A DNA stretch of 30,204 bases from DATAXI01 sp036266845 (GCA_036266845.1 DATAXI010000087.1:1-30204); one strand, 5' to 3'; shown: positions 15,849 through 23,830, numbered from the stretch's first letter. Notes: generated by a model not told the origin, from the letters alone. Translations and numbers: made by a program.

Positions 15849-17234
15849 GTGCGAAAGTTGCTCAAGGGATTTCTTATCGGGGCCGGCATTCTGGTGGCCC
15901 TCGCCGTTCTGGGTCTCATCGGGATGAACCTCTACGTGCAGTCCGCCGGCACCCAGAGGCGCATCGAGCGCGCCCTGGGCGGCGCGTTGAAGGTGCCGGT
16001 ACATATTACCAGCACCATAGTCACTCCCTGGAGCGGGCTCAAGGCCAGCGGCATCACCGTCCCGCAAGTGCCTCCCATGGAGGGCAATTTCTTTAATGGA
16101 GAGGGGTTTACCGCCCGGTTTGAGTGGATGGCGCTCCTGAAACACCGGCTGAATGCGACCCAGGTCTCCCTGGATAACCCCACGGTCGAGTGGTTCCAGT
16201 CCGGCAATGGACGGTGGGATCTGCCCCGCATCCCGGCCGCCCCCGCCGCCTCGCCGGCTCCGGCCGCCGCTCCCGCAAAGTCCGTGGAGACGCCAAAGTG
16301 GGAGATCGTCGTCCACCAGTTGGCCGTCAATAACGCCTGCTTCGATTTCTGGGATCACGACGGCAACCGCCTCGCGCAATTCGCCGGCGTCCGGTTCAAT
16401 ACCCTGAACCCGCGCGTCACCGGCGCCCAGGGTCACGCGGTCTGCTCCGATATCTCCGCCCGCGGCGTGTTTTTCATCCGCGATATGTCCACGGACTGGA
16501 GCTACCAGCACGGCCTGCTCAAGCTCTCCTCCTTCCAGGCCGGCGTGGGCGGCGGCCAGCTCCGCGGCCAGGGCCAGATGGCCACGCAGGTCAAGCACAG
16601 CCCCTTCACCGTGGATGTCAGCTTCGATGGCGTGAACGCCAACAAGTTGATGACCGATGCCGGCCAGCCCGAGGGCGAAATCACAGGCACACTGAAGGGG
16701 TGGCTGGACCTTTACGGGAATCCCGGCAAGACCAGTAGCATCAACGGCAGCGCCCACCTGGAGGTGGCTGGAGGCCGGCTGCAAAAGCTCGAGATCCTGG
16801 AAACGCTCGGGATGGGCCTCGGCATTCCGGAGCTTGCCCAGCTCGACTTCAAGACCGCCCAGGCGGATGCGCGCGTCGTGGGCGGCATCGTCCATGTGGA
16901 CAAGCTGCTGCTGCAATCCGGCAATCTGGAGCTGACCGCGCAGGGCACCATCGACCTGGATGGCAAGCTGGCGCTGAACGCCCGCCTCACAGTCAATCAG
17001 GCCATCGTCAAACGCCTTCCTTCCATTATTGTCGATTTCTTCCAGTCGAGCGATACCGGCGATACCCGCTTCATCGACTTCCAGATCGGCAACACCTTGA
17101 GCGACCCCAAGACCCACCTCCTCGAGAAGCTCCAGGGCGTCCGCATCCAGGGCCAGATGCTGGATATGTTCAACACCCTCTTCAAACGGAAACACCACAA
17201 GGCCGAGCCGGACGCCAACGGCCCGCAGCCCTAA
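15849..17234 (+). CDS. AsmA-like inner-membrane-anchored protein
   Basis: The 461-residue protein starts at GTG with a short basic N terminus and one hydrophobic helix (about 7-27, GFLIGAGILVALAVLGLIG), typical of AsmA-family proteins anchored in the inner membrane with a large periplasmic beta-rich body. The first periplasmic part follows the family pattern (RRIERALGGALKVPVHITS, then GLKASGITVPQVP). A low-complexity Pro/Ala linker (about residues 126-146) separates it from a C-terminal AsmA-like region with GGQLRGQGQMATQVKHSPF, LKLSSFQAGVG and LLLQSGNLELTAQGTIDLDG. AsmA proteins are thought to help lipid traffic or outer-membrane assembly. It precedes rsmD by seven bases, starting a compact plus-strand run. 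There is no Shine-Dalgarno; the upstream region shared with the lipid kinase is 50 bases. Confidence 0.8.
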   Translation: MRKLLKGFLIGAGILVALAVLGLIGMNLYVQSAGTQRRIERALGGALKVPVHITSTIVTPWSGLKASGITVPQVPPMEGNFFNGEGFTARFEWMALLKHRLNATQVSLDNPTVEWFQSGNGRWDLPRIPAAPAASPAPAAAPAKSVETPKWEIVVHQLAVNNACFDFWDHDGNRLAQFAGVRFNTLNPRVTGAQGHAVCSDISARGVFFIRDMSTDWSYQHGLLKLSSFQAGVGGGQLRGQGQMATQVKHSPFTVDVSFDGVNANKLMTDAGQPEGEITGTLKGWLDLYGNPGKTSSINGSAHLEVAGGRLQKLEILETLGMGLGIPELAQLDFKTAQADARVVGGIVHVDKLLLQSGNLELTAQGTIDLDGKLALNARLTVNQAIVKRLPSIIVDFFQSSDTGDTRFIDFQIGNTLSDPKTHLLEKLQGVRIQGQMLDMFNTLFKRKHHKAEPDANGPQP

Positions 17235-17241
17235 CCTCCTC

Positions 17242-17805
17242 ATGCGAGTCATCTCAGGACGGGCGGGCGGCATCCCTCTCATTGCACCCAAGACCGATCT
17301 CCGGCCCACGATGGACCGCGTCAAGGGGGCGATCTTCTCCAGTCTCGAGGCCGGGCTGGAGGGGGCGCGGGTGCTCGATTTATTTGCCGGCGCGGGGACG
17401 CTCGGCATCGAGGCGCTCAGCCGCGGCGCGCGCGAGGCGGTATTCGTGGAGAAAGACGACCGCGCAGCGCAGTCCATTCGCAAGAACCTGGAGAAAACGC
17501 GCCTCGCGGGCGGCATCGTCCAGATGATGGATATCTTCAGCTACCTGGACCGGCTGGCGCCAAAAGGGGCGTTCGACTTCATCTTTGCCGATCCGCCCTA
17601 CGCGAGGGGCCCCGGCGAGCGCGATTTCACCCCGGAGCTGATGGCCTCCGCCCCGCTGGTCGGCGCGCTGGCGCCGGGCGGCCTCTTCATCCTGGAAAAA
17701 ATTCCTGGTCAGGCGCTGCCGCTTGGCGCCCGGTGGGAGCTGATTTGGGAGCGGAGGTATGGCGCCACGGAGGTTGCAATGCTGCGGATCAAACCCGCAG
17801 GATAA
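17242..17805 (+). CDS. rsmD: 16S rRNA (guanine-N2) methyltransferase RsmD
   Basis: RsmD methylates G966 of 16S rRNA, complementing the C967 methylation by RsmB encoded 5 kb away. The 187-residue length is standard. It begins MRVISGRAGGIPL, like the family's 'mRIIaG..rGr.L', then RPTMDRVKGAIFSSL (21-35), the SAM motif VLDLFAGAGTLGIEALSRGA (44-63), FVEKDDRA and the catalytic DPPY (117-120). The ATG at 17242 is seven bases after the AsmA-like stop, and waaA starts nine bases after its stop. The placement looks operonic. Confidence 0.95.
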   Translation: MRVISGRAGGIPLIAPKTDLRPTMDRVKGAIFSSLEAGLEGARVLDLFAGAGTLGIEALSRGAREAVFVEKDDRAAQSIRKNLEKTRLAGGIVQMMDIFSYLDRLAPKGAFDFIFADPPYARGPGERDFTPELMASAPLVGALAPGGLFILEKIPGQALPLGARWELIWERRYGATEVAMLRIKPAG

Positions 17806-17814
17806 ACGCCATCC

Positions 17815-19128
17815 ATGCGCAAGCCCTCCGCCGCATTGCCGCTGCTCATTTACAATCTCGCATTCCCGCTCGTCTTCCTCGCGATGCTGCCGGGTTTTGC
17901 CCGGCGCATGATCCGGCGCGGCAATTACCGGCGGAAGTTCGGGCAGCGCTTTGCCCGTTATGACGCGGCGGTAAAAAAGCGGCTCGGCGAAGGAGGATGG
18001 GTCTGGGTGCACTCCATCTCCGTGGGCGAAACGCTGCTGGCGCTGCGGCTCATCCGCCAGATGTGCGAGGCGCGGCCGGGGTTGCGCGTGGTGCTCTCCG
18101 CCACCACGTCCACCGGTTTCGCGCTGGCGCAGGAAAATGCCTCCGCGTGGCTGGAGCCGCTCTACAACCCGATCGATGCCTGGCCGCTCGCCCGCAAGGC
18201 GCTGGATACCGTGCGCCCGGAGCGCCTCATCTTCATCGAGGCCATCTGGCCAAATCTCCTCGCGCAAGCCGCCACGCGCGGCATCCCCACCGCGCTTGTC
18301 GCGCGCCTCTCGCCGCGCTCCGAGGCGCGCTTCCGCCGGTTCCGCTTTTTTACCGGCCCCCTCTTTCGCCAGCTCGATGCGATCTCCGTGCAGGAGCCGG
18401 ACGATCTCGCGCGCTGGTGTTCGCTCGGCGCGGAGGCATCGTCGATTCGCGTCACCGGCAATATCAAATTCGATCAGCCGCCGGTGCGCGATGAGCGGGC
18501 CGCGCAATTCCGCGCCCTGCTTGCGCGCCTCGGCGTGCCGGCGGATGCGCCCGTGCTGCTGGGCGGCAGCACGTTCCCGGGAGAGGAGGGGATGCTCTCG
18601 CGCATCGCCGCGCGGCTGCGCCGGGATTTTCCCGCGCTGTTCCTCATCATCGTCCCGCGCCACGTCGAGCGGGCCAATGAGGCCGCGGCGGAGATCACCG
18701 AGGCCGGTCTGGACTTTGCGCTGCGCTCCGCGGAATCCGAGAGGACCATCCCGCCCGGATGCCTGCTGGTCAATACCACGGGAGAATTGCGCGCCTGGTA
18801 CGAGCTGGCGACCGTCGTCTATATTGGCAAGAGCCTCAGTCCCGCGGCGGTGGGCGGGCAAAATCCCATCGAGCCCGTCTTCGCCGGCAAGCCGGTCCTT
18901 TTCGGCCCGCACATGGAAAATTTTCGCGCCGTCGTCTCCCGCCTTGTGGATGAAAAGGCGGCAATCCAGGCGCCCGGCGAGGCGGCGCTTGAGGCGGCGA
19001 TTGGCGCGCTGCTGCGCGATCCCGCACAGCGCGAGACGCTTGCCCGGCGCGCGCTCGAGATTGTCTCCGCGCACCAGGGCGCCACGGAGCGCACCGCGCG
19101 GCTGGCGCTCGGCCTGATGCCCGCGTAG
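17815..19128 (+). CDS. waaA: 3-deoxy-D-manno-octulosonic acid (Kdo) transferase
   Basis: WaaA transfers Kdo from CMP-Kdo to lipid A precursor on the cytoplasmic face of the inner membrane. The 437-residue protein has the N-terminal membrane-anchor helix (about 8-30), then the GT-B N-terminal domain with WVHSISVGETLLALRLI, where E72 corresponds to the catalytic base. It continues with LSATTSTGFALA, the acceptor/donor region GNIKFDQPPV, and the C-terminal donor-binding PAAVGGQNPIEPVFAGKPV with GPHMENF. These are characteristic of the family. It confirms a lipid A-Kdo outer membrane, consistent with lptD at the left edge. It is nine bases after rsmD and eleven before the oxidoreductase. Confidence 0.95.
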   Translation: MRKPSAALPLLIYNLAFPLVFLAMLPGFARRMIRRGNYRRKFGQRFARYDAAVKKRLGEGGWVWVHSISVGETLLALRLIRQMCEARPGLRVVLSATTSTGFALAQENASAWLEPLYNPIDAWPLARKALDTVRPERLIFIEAIWPNLLAQAATRGIPTALVARLSPRSEARFRRFRFFTGPLFRQLDAISVQEPDDLARWCSLGAEASSIRVTGNIKFDQPPVRDERAAQFRALLARLGVPADAPVLLGGSTFPGEEGMLSRIAARLRRDFPALFLIIVPRHVERANEAAAEITEAGLDFALRSAESERTIPPGCLLVNTTGELRAWYELATVVYIGKSLSPAAVGGQNPIEPVFAGKPVLFGPHMENFRAVVSRLVDEKAAIQAPGEAALEAAIGALLRDPAQRETLARRALEIVSAHQGATERTARLALGLMPA

Positions 19129-19139
19129 CATCCGGCGCA

Positions 19140-20138
19140 ATGAGCAAAAAATTGCGGTGGGGAATATTGGGAACCGGCGCCATTGCGCGGAAATTCGCGA
19201 TAGGCCTCCGGGATTCGCATACCGGGGAGCTGGCCGCCGCCGGCAGCCGCGCCGAGGAGACGCTGCACAAGTTTCTTGCCGATTTTCCCGCCCGCGGCCA
19301 CGCCACCTACGAGGCGCTGCTAGCGGACCCGGAGATCGACGCCGTCTATATCTCCGTGCCTCATCCCATGCATGTCGAGTGGGCCATTCACACCGCGCGC
19401 GCCGGGAAACACATCCTGTGCGAGAAACCGCTTACGATGAATGCCAGCGAGGCGGAATTTGTTGTCGATGCCGCCCGCTCCGCCAATGTCTTCCTCATGG
19501 AGGCGTTCATGTACCGGTGCCATCCGCAGACCGCCCGCGTCCTGGAGCTGATCCGGGAAGGCGCCATCGGCCCCGTGCGGCTCGTCCAGGCCGCGTTCTC
19601 GTTTCGCGCCGAGTGGAATCCCTCCGGACGCCTGCTCAATCCGGCGCTCGGCGGCGGCGGCATCCTGGATATTGGCTGCTATTGCGTCTCCATGGCGCGC
19701 CTGATTGCCGGCGCGGCGCGCGGAGAGCCTTTCGCCGATCCCGACGAGGTGAAGGGCGTCGGCAACATTGGGCGGACCGGCGTCGATGAATTTGCCGCGG
19801 CGGTGATGAAATTTCCCGGCGGCATGCTTGCCGAGGTGACCGCGGGCGTGCGCGTGACGCTGGAGAACCAGGTGCGCGTCTGGGGGGAGGAAGGCCACCT
19901 GGATATCCCCAGCCCGTGGGTGGTCAATGGAGGCAATCCCGGCGAAAGCCTGCTCCTCCTGCATCGCGGCGGCCAGACCTCCGAGGTCAAGGTTCACGCG
20001 GACCGGAGCATTTACGCCATCGAGGCGGACACCGTCGCGGAATCGATTGCCGCCAGGGAATCGCCCGCCATGACGTGGAGCGATTCGCTCGGCAATATGC
20101 GCACACTCGACCGGTGGCGTGCCGAGATTGGGCTCTAA
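19140..20138 (+). CDS. Gfo/Idh/MocA-family NAD(P)-dependent oxidoreductase
   Basis: The 332-residue cytoplasmic enzyme has the N-terminal Rossmann fold RWGILGTGAIARKFA (6-20) and the family motif HILCEKPLTMN (K96 of E-K-P). Its C-terminal alpha/beta domain includes MEAFMYRCHPQ and GGGILDIGCYCVSMAR, where the D and Y match the G-x-L-x-D-x-G-x-Y motif of the dihydrodiol/D-xylose dehydrogenase-like branch. Such enzymes oxidise or reduce sugars and related polyols; the substrate cannot be assigned. It is the last gene of the AsmA-rsmD-waaA run and is followed at once by a strong hairpin with a T-run, supporting an operon end here. Confidence 0.9.
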   Translation: MSKKLRWGILGTGAIARKFAIGLRDSHTGELAAAGSRAEETLHKFLADFPARGHATYEALLADPEIDAVYISVPHPMHVEWAIHTARAGKHILCEKPLTMNASEAEFVVDAARSANVFLMEAFMYRCHPQTARVLELIREGAIGPVRLVQAAFSFRAEWNPSGRLLNPALGGGGILDIGCYCVSMARLIAGAARGEPFADPDEVKGVGNIGRTGVDEFAAAVMKFPGGMLAEVTAGVRVTLENQVRVWGEEGHLDIPSPWVVNGGNPGESLLLLHRGGQTSEVKVHADRSIYAIEADTVAESIAARESPAMTWSDSLGNMRTLDRWRAEIGL

Positions 20139-20140
20139 TC

Positions 20141-20172
20141 AGCGAAATTTGACGATTTCGCTTGCCCTTTTT
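20141..20172 (+). terminator. Rho-independent terminator after the Gfo/Idh/MocA gene
   Basis: AGCGAAAT (20141-20148) and ATTTCGCT (20155-20162) form a perfect 8-bp stem with loop TTGACG, starting two bases after the stop codon. TTTTT follows at 20168-20172, offset five bases from the stem. Orientation and location fit the end of the plus-strand operon. Confidence 0.65.
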
Positions 20173-20219
20173 ACCCCGCACGTAATTTTTTGCCTCCTTT
20201 GAAATCGCAACGAGGATCC

Positions 20220-20630
20220 ATGCCAGCCACATCCACACAGCAGGAAATTGACGAACTCCAACGCCGCCTAGCATCCCTGGCCGAGAGGGCCGAGGATCAA
20301 TTGCGCGAGAAACTTGCAAACGCCCGCGCGGTCGTCGCCGATCTTGAGCGCCAGCTTTCCGATATCACCGGCCGCCCGTCCGCCAGTGAGATCAAGGCCA
20401 TGGCCGAACCCAAGGGCCCGCGCTCCCGCCGGCCCTCGATTGGCGATGAGGAATTGAAGGCGCAAATCCTGGGCGTCGTCGCCAACGCCGGCGCTGCCGG
20501 CATCAACGCCAAGCAAATCGCCGAGGCCGTCGATCAGGCGCCCGCCCGCATCCGGCAGTTCGTCGCCGCCAATCCCGCCGCCCTCAAGCGAACCGGCAGC
20601 GGCCCCGGCACAAAGTTTTTCATGCCATAA
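20220..20630 (+). CDS. Small coiled-coil plus winged-helix-like protein
   Basis: This is a 136-residue protein with two parts. Residues ~5-50 form a charged coiled coil (TQQEIDELQRRLASLAERAE onwards). After a basic Pro/Arg/Lys linker (about 63-73), residues 76-136 look like a small winged-helix domain: DEELKAQILGVVANAG, INAKQIAEAVDQAPARIRQF, then a wing GSGPGTKFF. The layout (oligomerisation helix, basic linker, DNA-binding-like end) resembles nucleoid-associated or regulatory proteins, and I recall similar hypothetical proteins in Verrucomicrobia. The ATG at 20220 is preferred over TTG 20190 because GAGG at 20212-20215 lies four bases upstream, one of the few clear Shine-Dalgarno sites here. 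It is monocistronic after a terminator. Function not established. Confidence 0.78.
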   Translation: MPATSTQQEIDELQRRLASLAERAEDQLREKLANARAVVADLERQLSDITGRPSASEIKAMAEPKGPRSRRPSIGDEELKAQILGVVANAGAAGINAKQIAEAVDQAPARIRQFVAANPAALKRTGSGPGTKFFMP

Positions 20631-20749
20631 CGCGCTGGCGCGTATTGCGCGAATCGAAGCTGGGAAGCGCCCCGGCGAGGAGAATCCTGTTTGATGGATA
20701 CTCCGGCGTGAGGAAGTTCCGCGTGCCGCCCCGCCGCGGAAACCGCCCG

Positions 20750-21220
20750 CTACAGCTCCGCGTGCAGCGGCTCCAGATCGTGATCGCCGCGGGCGAAATC
20801 GCGGTAGCGCTTGTCCAGCGCGAAGCTGCGTTGCAGAGCCTCGCGGGCGGCATCGATCTGGCCCAGCACGCAGGAGTAACAGGCGAAGTTGTAGAAAAAG
20901 ATCGCCTTCTCCCGCAGCGACGGCGGCGCGCTGAGCAGCGCCTGGATCGCCTCCTGTGTCCGGCCCATCTCATGCAGGCAATAGGCGGAGTGGACCCAGC
21001 CCCCCTCCTCCTGCGGCGCTTCTTCCGCAAGCTGCCGGGAGAGGTTCAGCGCCTCGCGCCACTTGGACTCGTTGATGAGGATGAGCACCCGCAGTTCCAA
21101 TACTTCCGGCCGCTGCCGCGGCTCGCCGGCCATCCCGTCGAGCTCGCGCCACGCCTCGCGCCAGAGCCCGAGCTCGTAATAGCCCTGGGCCGCAAGGATT
21201 CGCTTTTGGAAGTCTTCCAC
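20750..21220 (-). CDS. Tetratricopeptide-repeat protein
   Basis: The 156-residue, soluble, all-helical protein has TPR-like 34-residue units: AAQGYYELGLWREAWRELD, LRVLILINESKWREALNLS, SAYCLHEMGRTQEAIQALL and ACYSCVLGQIDAAREALQRS, each with the W/L..G/A-Y..A-P spacing of TPRs. It probably acts as a protein-interaction scaffold; no enzymatic motif or signal peptide is seen. It starts with GTG at 21220 and lies 57 bases downstream of the hybrid histidine kinase on the same strand, so readthrough from the kinase is possible, although an AT-rich, terminator-like segment intervenes. Cys-rich near FYNFACYSCVLGQ, which is unusual but not diagnostic. Confidence 0.85.
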   Translation of the reverse strand: MEDFQKRILAAQGYYELGLWREAWRELDGMAGEPRQRPEVLELRVLILINESKWREALNLSRQLAEEAPQEEGGWVHSAYCLHEMGRTQEAIQALLSAPPSLREKAIFFYNFACYSCVLGQIDAAREALQRSFALDKRYRDFARGDHDLEPLHAEL

Positions 21221-21241
21221 CCCGGTATTTAGTGCAGAAAA

Positions 21242-21270
21242 GACAAAAATCGAAATTCGAAAAACTCGAA
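21242..21270 (-). terminator. Weak terminator-like or promoter-like AT-rich segment
   Basis: On the minus strand, TTCGA-GTTTT-TCGAA (21270-21256) forms a 5-bp hairpin just after the kinase stop and is followed by a T-rich stretch down to 21242. It is much more AT-rich than its surroundings. It may end the kinase transcript or be the promoter region of the TPR gene. Confidence 0.3.
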
Positions 21271-21277
21271 AATTGCG

Positions 21278-23431
21278 TCAGGCCGGCAAATCGAGGCATT
21301 CGCGCACCTTCTGCGCGAGCGCCGTGGGCTGGTACGGCTTCTTGAGGAAAGCCATGCCGTCCGTGAGGCCAAAGTCCTGGCCGGCGACCTCGATGGAGTA
21401 ACCGCTGCTGTAGAGCACCTTCAGGTCGTGCTTTTCCTGGCGCAGCTTGCGGGCGAGGTCGAGGCCGGACATCCCCTCCGGCATCACAATGTCGGTCAGC
21501 AGCAGATCGATCCGCGTATCATGCTGCGCCCACACGCGCAGCGCTTCCACGCCCGAGTGGGCTTCCAGCACGTCGTAGCCATAGGATTTCAGCACGCCGC
21601 GCGCGAGCGAGAGGACGCCCGCCTCGTCTTCCACCAGCAGCACCGTTTCCTTGCCGCCGCGCACATTCTGCGGGGCCACCTTGCCATTGCGCGCCTGCAC
21701 CGCCTTGACGGAGCTGGGGAGATACACCTTGAAGACCGAGCCCTTGCCGAGCTCGCTCTCCACCTCGATCCAGCCCTGGTGCTGCTTGACGATTCCGTAC
21801 ACCGTCGCCAGGCCCAGGCCTGTGCCCTTGCCCACCTCCTTGGTGGTAAAGAAGGGTTCGAAGAGCTTGCCCAGCTTGTCGGACTCGATGCCCGTGCCGT
21901 TGTCGCTGACCGAGAGGCAGATAAACGTTCCTTCGCGCGCCTCGGGATTCCGCTCCACGTAAGCGCGCGATACCATCACCGGCACGGTGCCGATGGTGAG
22001 CGAGCCGCCGCCGGGCATCGCGTCGCGCGCATTCACCGAGAGATTCATGATCACCTGCTCCATCATCGTGGCATCCGCTTCCACGGCGGGGAGGCGGGGG
22101 GCGAGGTTGCTGCGCAGGCTGATGTTCTCGCCCAGCACGCGGCGCAGCATGCCGGTCACACGCTGGATCACCTCATTGATGTCCAGCAGCTCCATTTGCA
22201 TGAATTGCTTGCGGCCAAAGGTCAGCAATTGCTGCGTCAGCTTCGCCGCGCGGTCGGACGCCATGCGGATCTGCTCCAGTGATTCCACGCCGGATTTGCT
22301 CAGTTGCTGGCCCACGGCCACCAGCTCGCAATGGCCCTGGATGATCGTCAGCACGTTATTGAAATCATGCGCGACGCCGGCGGCCAATTGCCCCACCGAT
22401 TGCATTTTTTGCGATTGCCGCAACTGTTGCTCCAGATTCAGGCGCTCCGTCACGTCGGACGCGTAGCAATGCACGCAGCGGACGGCGGGAATGGGAAAGA
22501 ACGCCCAGGATATCGTGCGCTGGCTGACCTTTGTCTCGCGCCGCACCTGGTTGCCGCCGCTCTCCAGGCACTCGCGCACGGCTACCGCCACATCGGGCGG
22601 CAATATCTCCGGCACCTTCTGTTTGCCGAGGCTCTTCGCCATTTCTTCCGTGGATTCATTGAAATAAACCAGCTCGCCCTGCTCGGAGAATTGCATCACC
22701 GCGTTCGGATTGTACCGCGGGAATGCCGCCAGGTTCTCGATCTCCCGCGCGGCGCGATGCTTCTCTGTAATGTCCTCGCAAAGTGAGGAAACGCCCGATA
22801 CCCCCCCGTTGCTGTCGCGGATGGGGGTGTTGCTCCATTCGCAAAGAATCGTGCGACCGTCCTTGGTAAAATTCTCCTGCATGTGCGCCGGTTCCGTCGC
22901 GCCGCGCATGAGCCCGGCCCACACGGCATCCACTTTTTCCCTGGTGGATTCCGGAACGATGAGGGAGCGAAAGTCCTTCCCGATCACCTCCTCCCGGGCA
23001 TGGCCAAAAATGCGCTCCGCCGCCGTATTCCATTCCGCCACGCGCCCGTCCAGGTCCAGCTCGATGACGCCGAGCGGCGTCTGCTCGATGTGCAGATGAA
23101 GTTTCTGCTCCATGTGCAGCAGGCGCTCCCGCGCGGCGTTTTCCTTCGCGGTCGCTTCCGCGGATTTTGCCGTGGTCCGGCATGCCAGCTCGATGGCCGC
23201 CAGCAGCCCCGAGACGACGACGCAAACCGCCGCCTGCCCGGGGACCGAGGCGATTCCCGCCACGATGATTCCTCCCGCGGCCAGGGTTAAAAATATGACC
23301 GTCCACCGCACGGCTGCCGCGAGGCCGCCAGCGCGCCGCGCATTCCGCACCTGGGCAAGGGCGAGCGCGACGAGCCAAAGGGCCGCAAACACGGAGTAAC
23401 CGAGATGGCTCCTAAACCAATCTATGGGCAT
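21278..23431 (-). CDS. Membrane-bound hybrid sensor histidine kinase with receiver domain
   Basis: The 717-residue protein (from ATG 23431) has three hydrophobic N-terminal helices (about 12-27, 43-61, 67-83). Two PAS domains follow (about 105-225, with LGVIELDLDGRVAEWNTAAE; and about 240-330). Next are HisKA with GVAHDFNNVLTII (phospho-acceptor H355), and HATPase_c with N-box NLSVNARDA (N467), DNGTGI and GKGTGLGLATVYGIV. The C-terminal receiver domain has EDE (601-603), the acceptor D647 in LLLTDIVMPEG, and K698. The open frame extends upstream to 23623, but those residues are Ser/Arg-rich antisense-like translation of the gcvP remnant, so 23431 is preferred. No output-domain response regulator gene is adjacent; the C-terminal receiver may pass phosphate through an unlinked partner. 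The signal is unknown. Confidence 0.92.
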   Translation of the reverse strand: MPIDWFRSHLGYSVFAALWLVALALAQVRNARRAGGLAAAVRWTVIFLTLAAGGIIVAGIASVPGQAAVCVVVSGLLAAIELACRTTAKSAEATAKENAARERLLHMEQKLHLHIEQTPLGVIELDLDGRVAEWNTAAERIFGHAREEVIGKDFRSLIVPESTREKVDAVWAGLMRGATEPAHMQENFTKDGRTILCEWSNTPIRDSNGGVSGVSSLCEDITEKHRAAREIENLAAFPRYNPNAVMQFSEQGELVYFNESTEEMAKSLGKQKVPEILPPDVAVAVRECLESGGNQVRRETKVSQRTISWAFFPIPAVRCVHCYASDVTERLNLEQQLRQSQKMQSVGQLAAGVAHDFNNVLTIIQGHCELVAVGQQLSKSGVESLEQIRMASDRAAKLTQQLLTFGRKQFMQMELLDINEVIQRVTGMLRRVLGENISLRSNLAPRLPAVEADATMMEQVIMNLSVNARDAMPGGGSLTIGTVPVMVSRAYVERNPEAREGTFICLSVSDNGTGIESDKLGKLFEPFFTTKEVGKGTGLGLATVYGIVKQHQGWIEVESELGKGSVFKVYLPSSVKAVQARNGKVAPQNVRGGKETVLLVEDEAGVLSLARGVLKSYGYDVLEAHSGVEALRVWAQHDTRIDLLLTDIVMPEGMSGLDLARKLRQEKHDLKVLYSSGYSIEVAGQDFGLTDGMAFLKKPYQPTALAQKVRECLDLPA

Positions 23432-23495
23432 TGCCCATGCCGTAAAAGCAGGTTGTGCGCCCGTTCCGGCAAACTGGTGGAAAATCGTGCCCCGG

Positions 23496-23624
23496 CTACA
23501 ACGCCGCCCGTTCCGCGAAGTGCTCGACGGGCGGGCAGCAGCATTGCAAGTTACTGTCGCCGTAAACGATATCGATGAGGAACGCGCTGCCCGGCCACCG
23601 GATCGAAGCGGTAGCCAGCACATG
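23496..23624 (-). pseudogene. Degraded second copy of the gcvP 3' end
   Basis: On the minus strand this reads ...WPGSAFLIDIVYGDSNLQ followed by CCCPPVEHFAERAAL and a TAG at 23498-23496. The intact glycine dehydrogenase ends WPAVARIDNVYGDRNLQ, then CSCPPVEAFAEPEKA. At DNA level, 23512-23577 matches 25861-25926 with 56 of 66 identical bases by my manual alignment, same strand. Upstream the similarity fades, and there is no start codon or full-length frame. It is therefore a remnant, not a gene. It may be a displaced original 3' end left by an insertion into gcvP, or the relic of a second gcvP. Confidence 0.8.
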
Positions 23625-23653
23625 TCGCGATTCGGCGCTCAGTACAATCCCGC

Positions 23654-23767
23654 CTTGATTTACCTTTAGAAGGCTTGATTGCCTGGGTAGCCATTCAGCG
23701 AATTGCCTTGATTTTGCCCGGAGCCAGCTTGATTTCGACCCTTGAAGTGGCTTGATTTACCTTGATT
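23654..23767 (+). repeat. Cluster of six CTTGATT motifs
   Basis: CTTGATT occurs at 23654, 23674, 23707, 23728, 23751 and 23761, that is six copies in 114 bases with start-to-start spacing 20, 33, 21, 23 and 10. Extended forms such as GCTTGATTTACC and GCCTTGATTTTGCC suggest a degenerate repeat of about 21 bases. On the minus strand it reads AATCAAG, and four of the six copies fall in the same frame as Asn-Gln codons of the small ORF at 23666-23830. It is AT-richer than the neighbouring genes. Confidence 0.75.
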
Positions 23768-23830
23768 CCAGTCGGCTCCCGTAGCCAGCAAAAGCGGTTT
23801 CCCAGCAAAATTCCGTTTTGCGCGAGCCAT
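23666..23830 (-). CDS. Candidate 54-residue Asn/Gln/Gly-rich basic peptide
   Basis: This short ORF runs from ATG 23830 to TAA 23668-23666. It starts MARAKRNFAGKPLLLATGAD and continues with a low-complexity tail containing WNQGK, RNQAG, QNQGN and PGNQAF. The purine-rich GGCAGGAAA lies directly before the ATG, a possible ribosome binding site though with short spacing. The tail is basic and lacks acidic residues after position 20. I do not recognise the sequence. Its repeats coincide with the CTTGATT cluster, and two copies are out of frame, so the alternative is that the DNA repeat is primary and the frame incidental. It lies in the accessory islet between the RelE-type toxin and the gcvP remnant, on the same strand as both. 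Coding status is uncertain. Confidence 0.4.
   Translation of the reverse strand: MARAKRNFAGKPLLLATGADWNQGKSSHFKGRNQAGSGQNQGNSLNGYPGNQAF

Noticed and set aside
15813..17516. 567-codon minus-strand frame opposite the AsmA-like gene and rsmD
   Set aside because: Antisense shadow; AsmA-like and RsmD proteins are better supported.
17380..19140. 586-codon minus-strand frame opposite rsmD and waaA
   Set aside because: Arg/Gly/Glu-rich antisense reading across two unequivocal genes.
23654..23767. CRISPR array
   Set aside because: The repeated unit is only 7-12 bases with irregular spacing of 10-33, and no cas genes are present.
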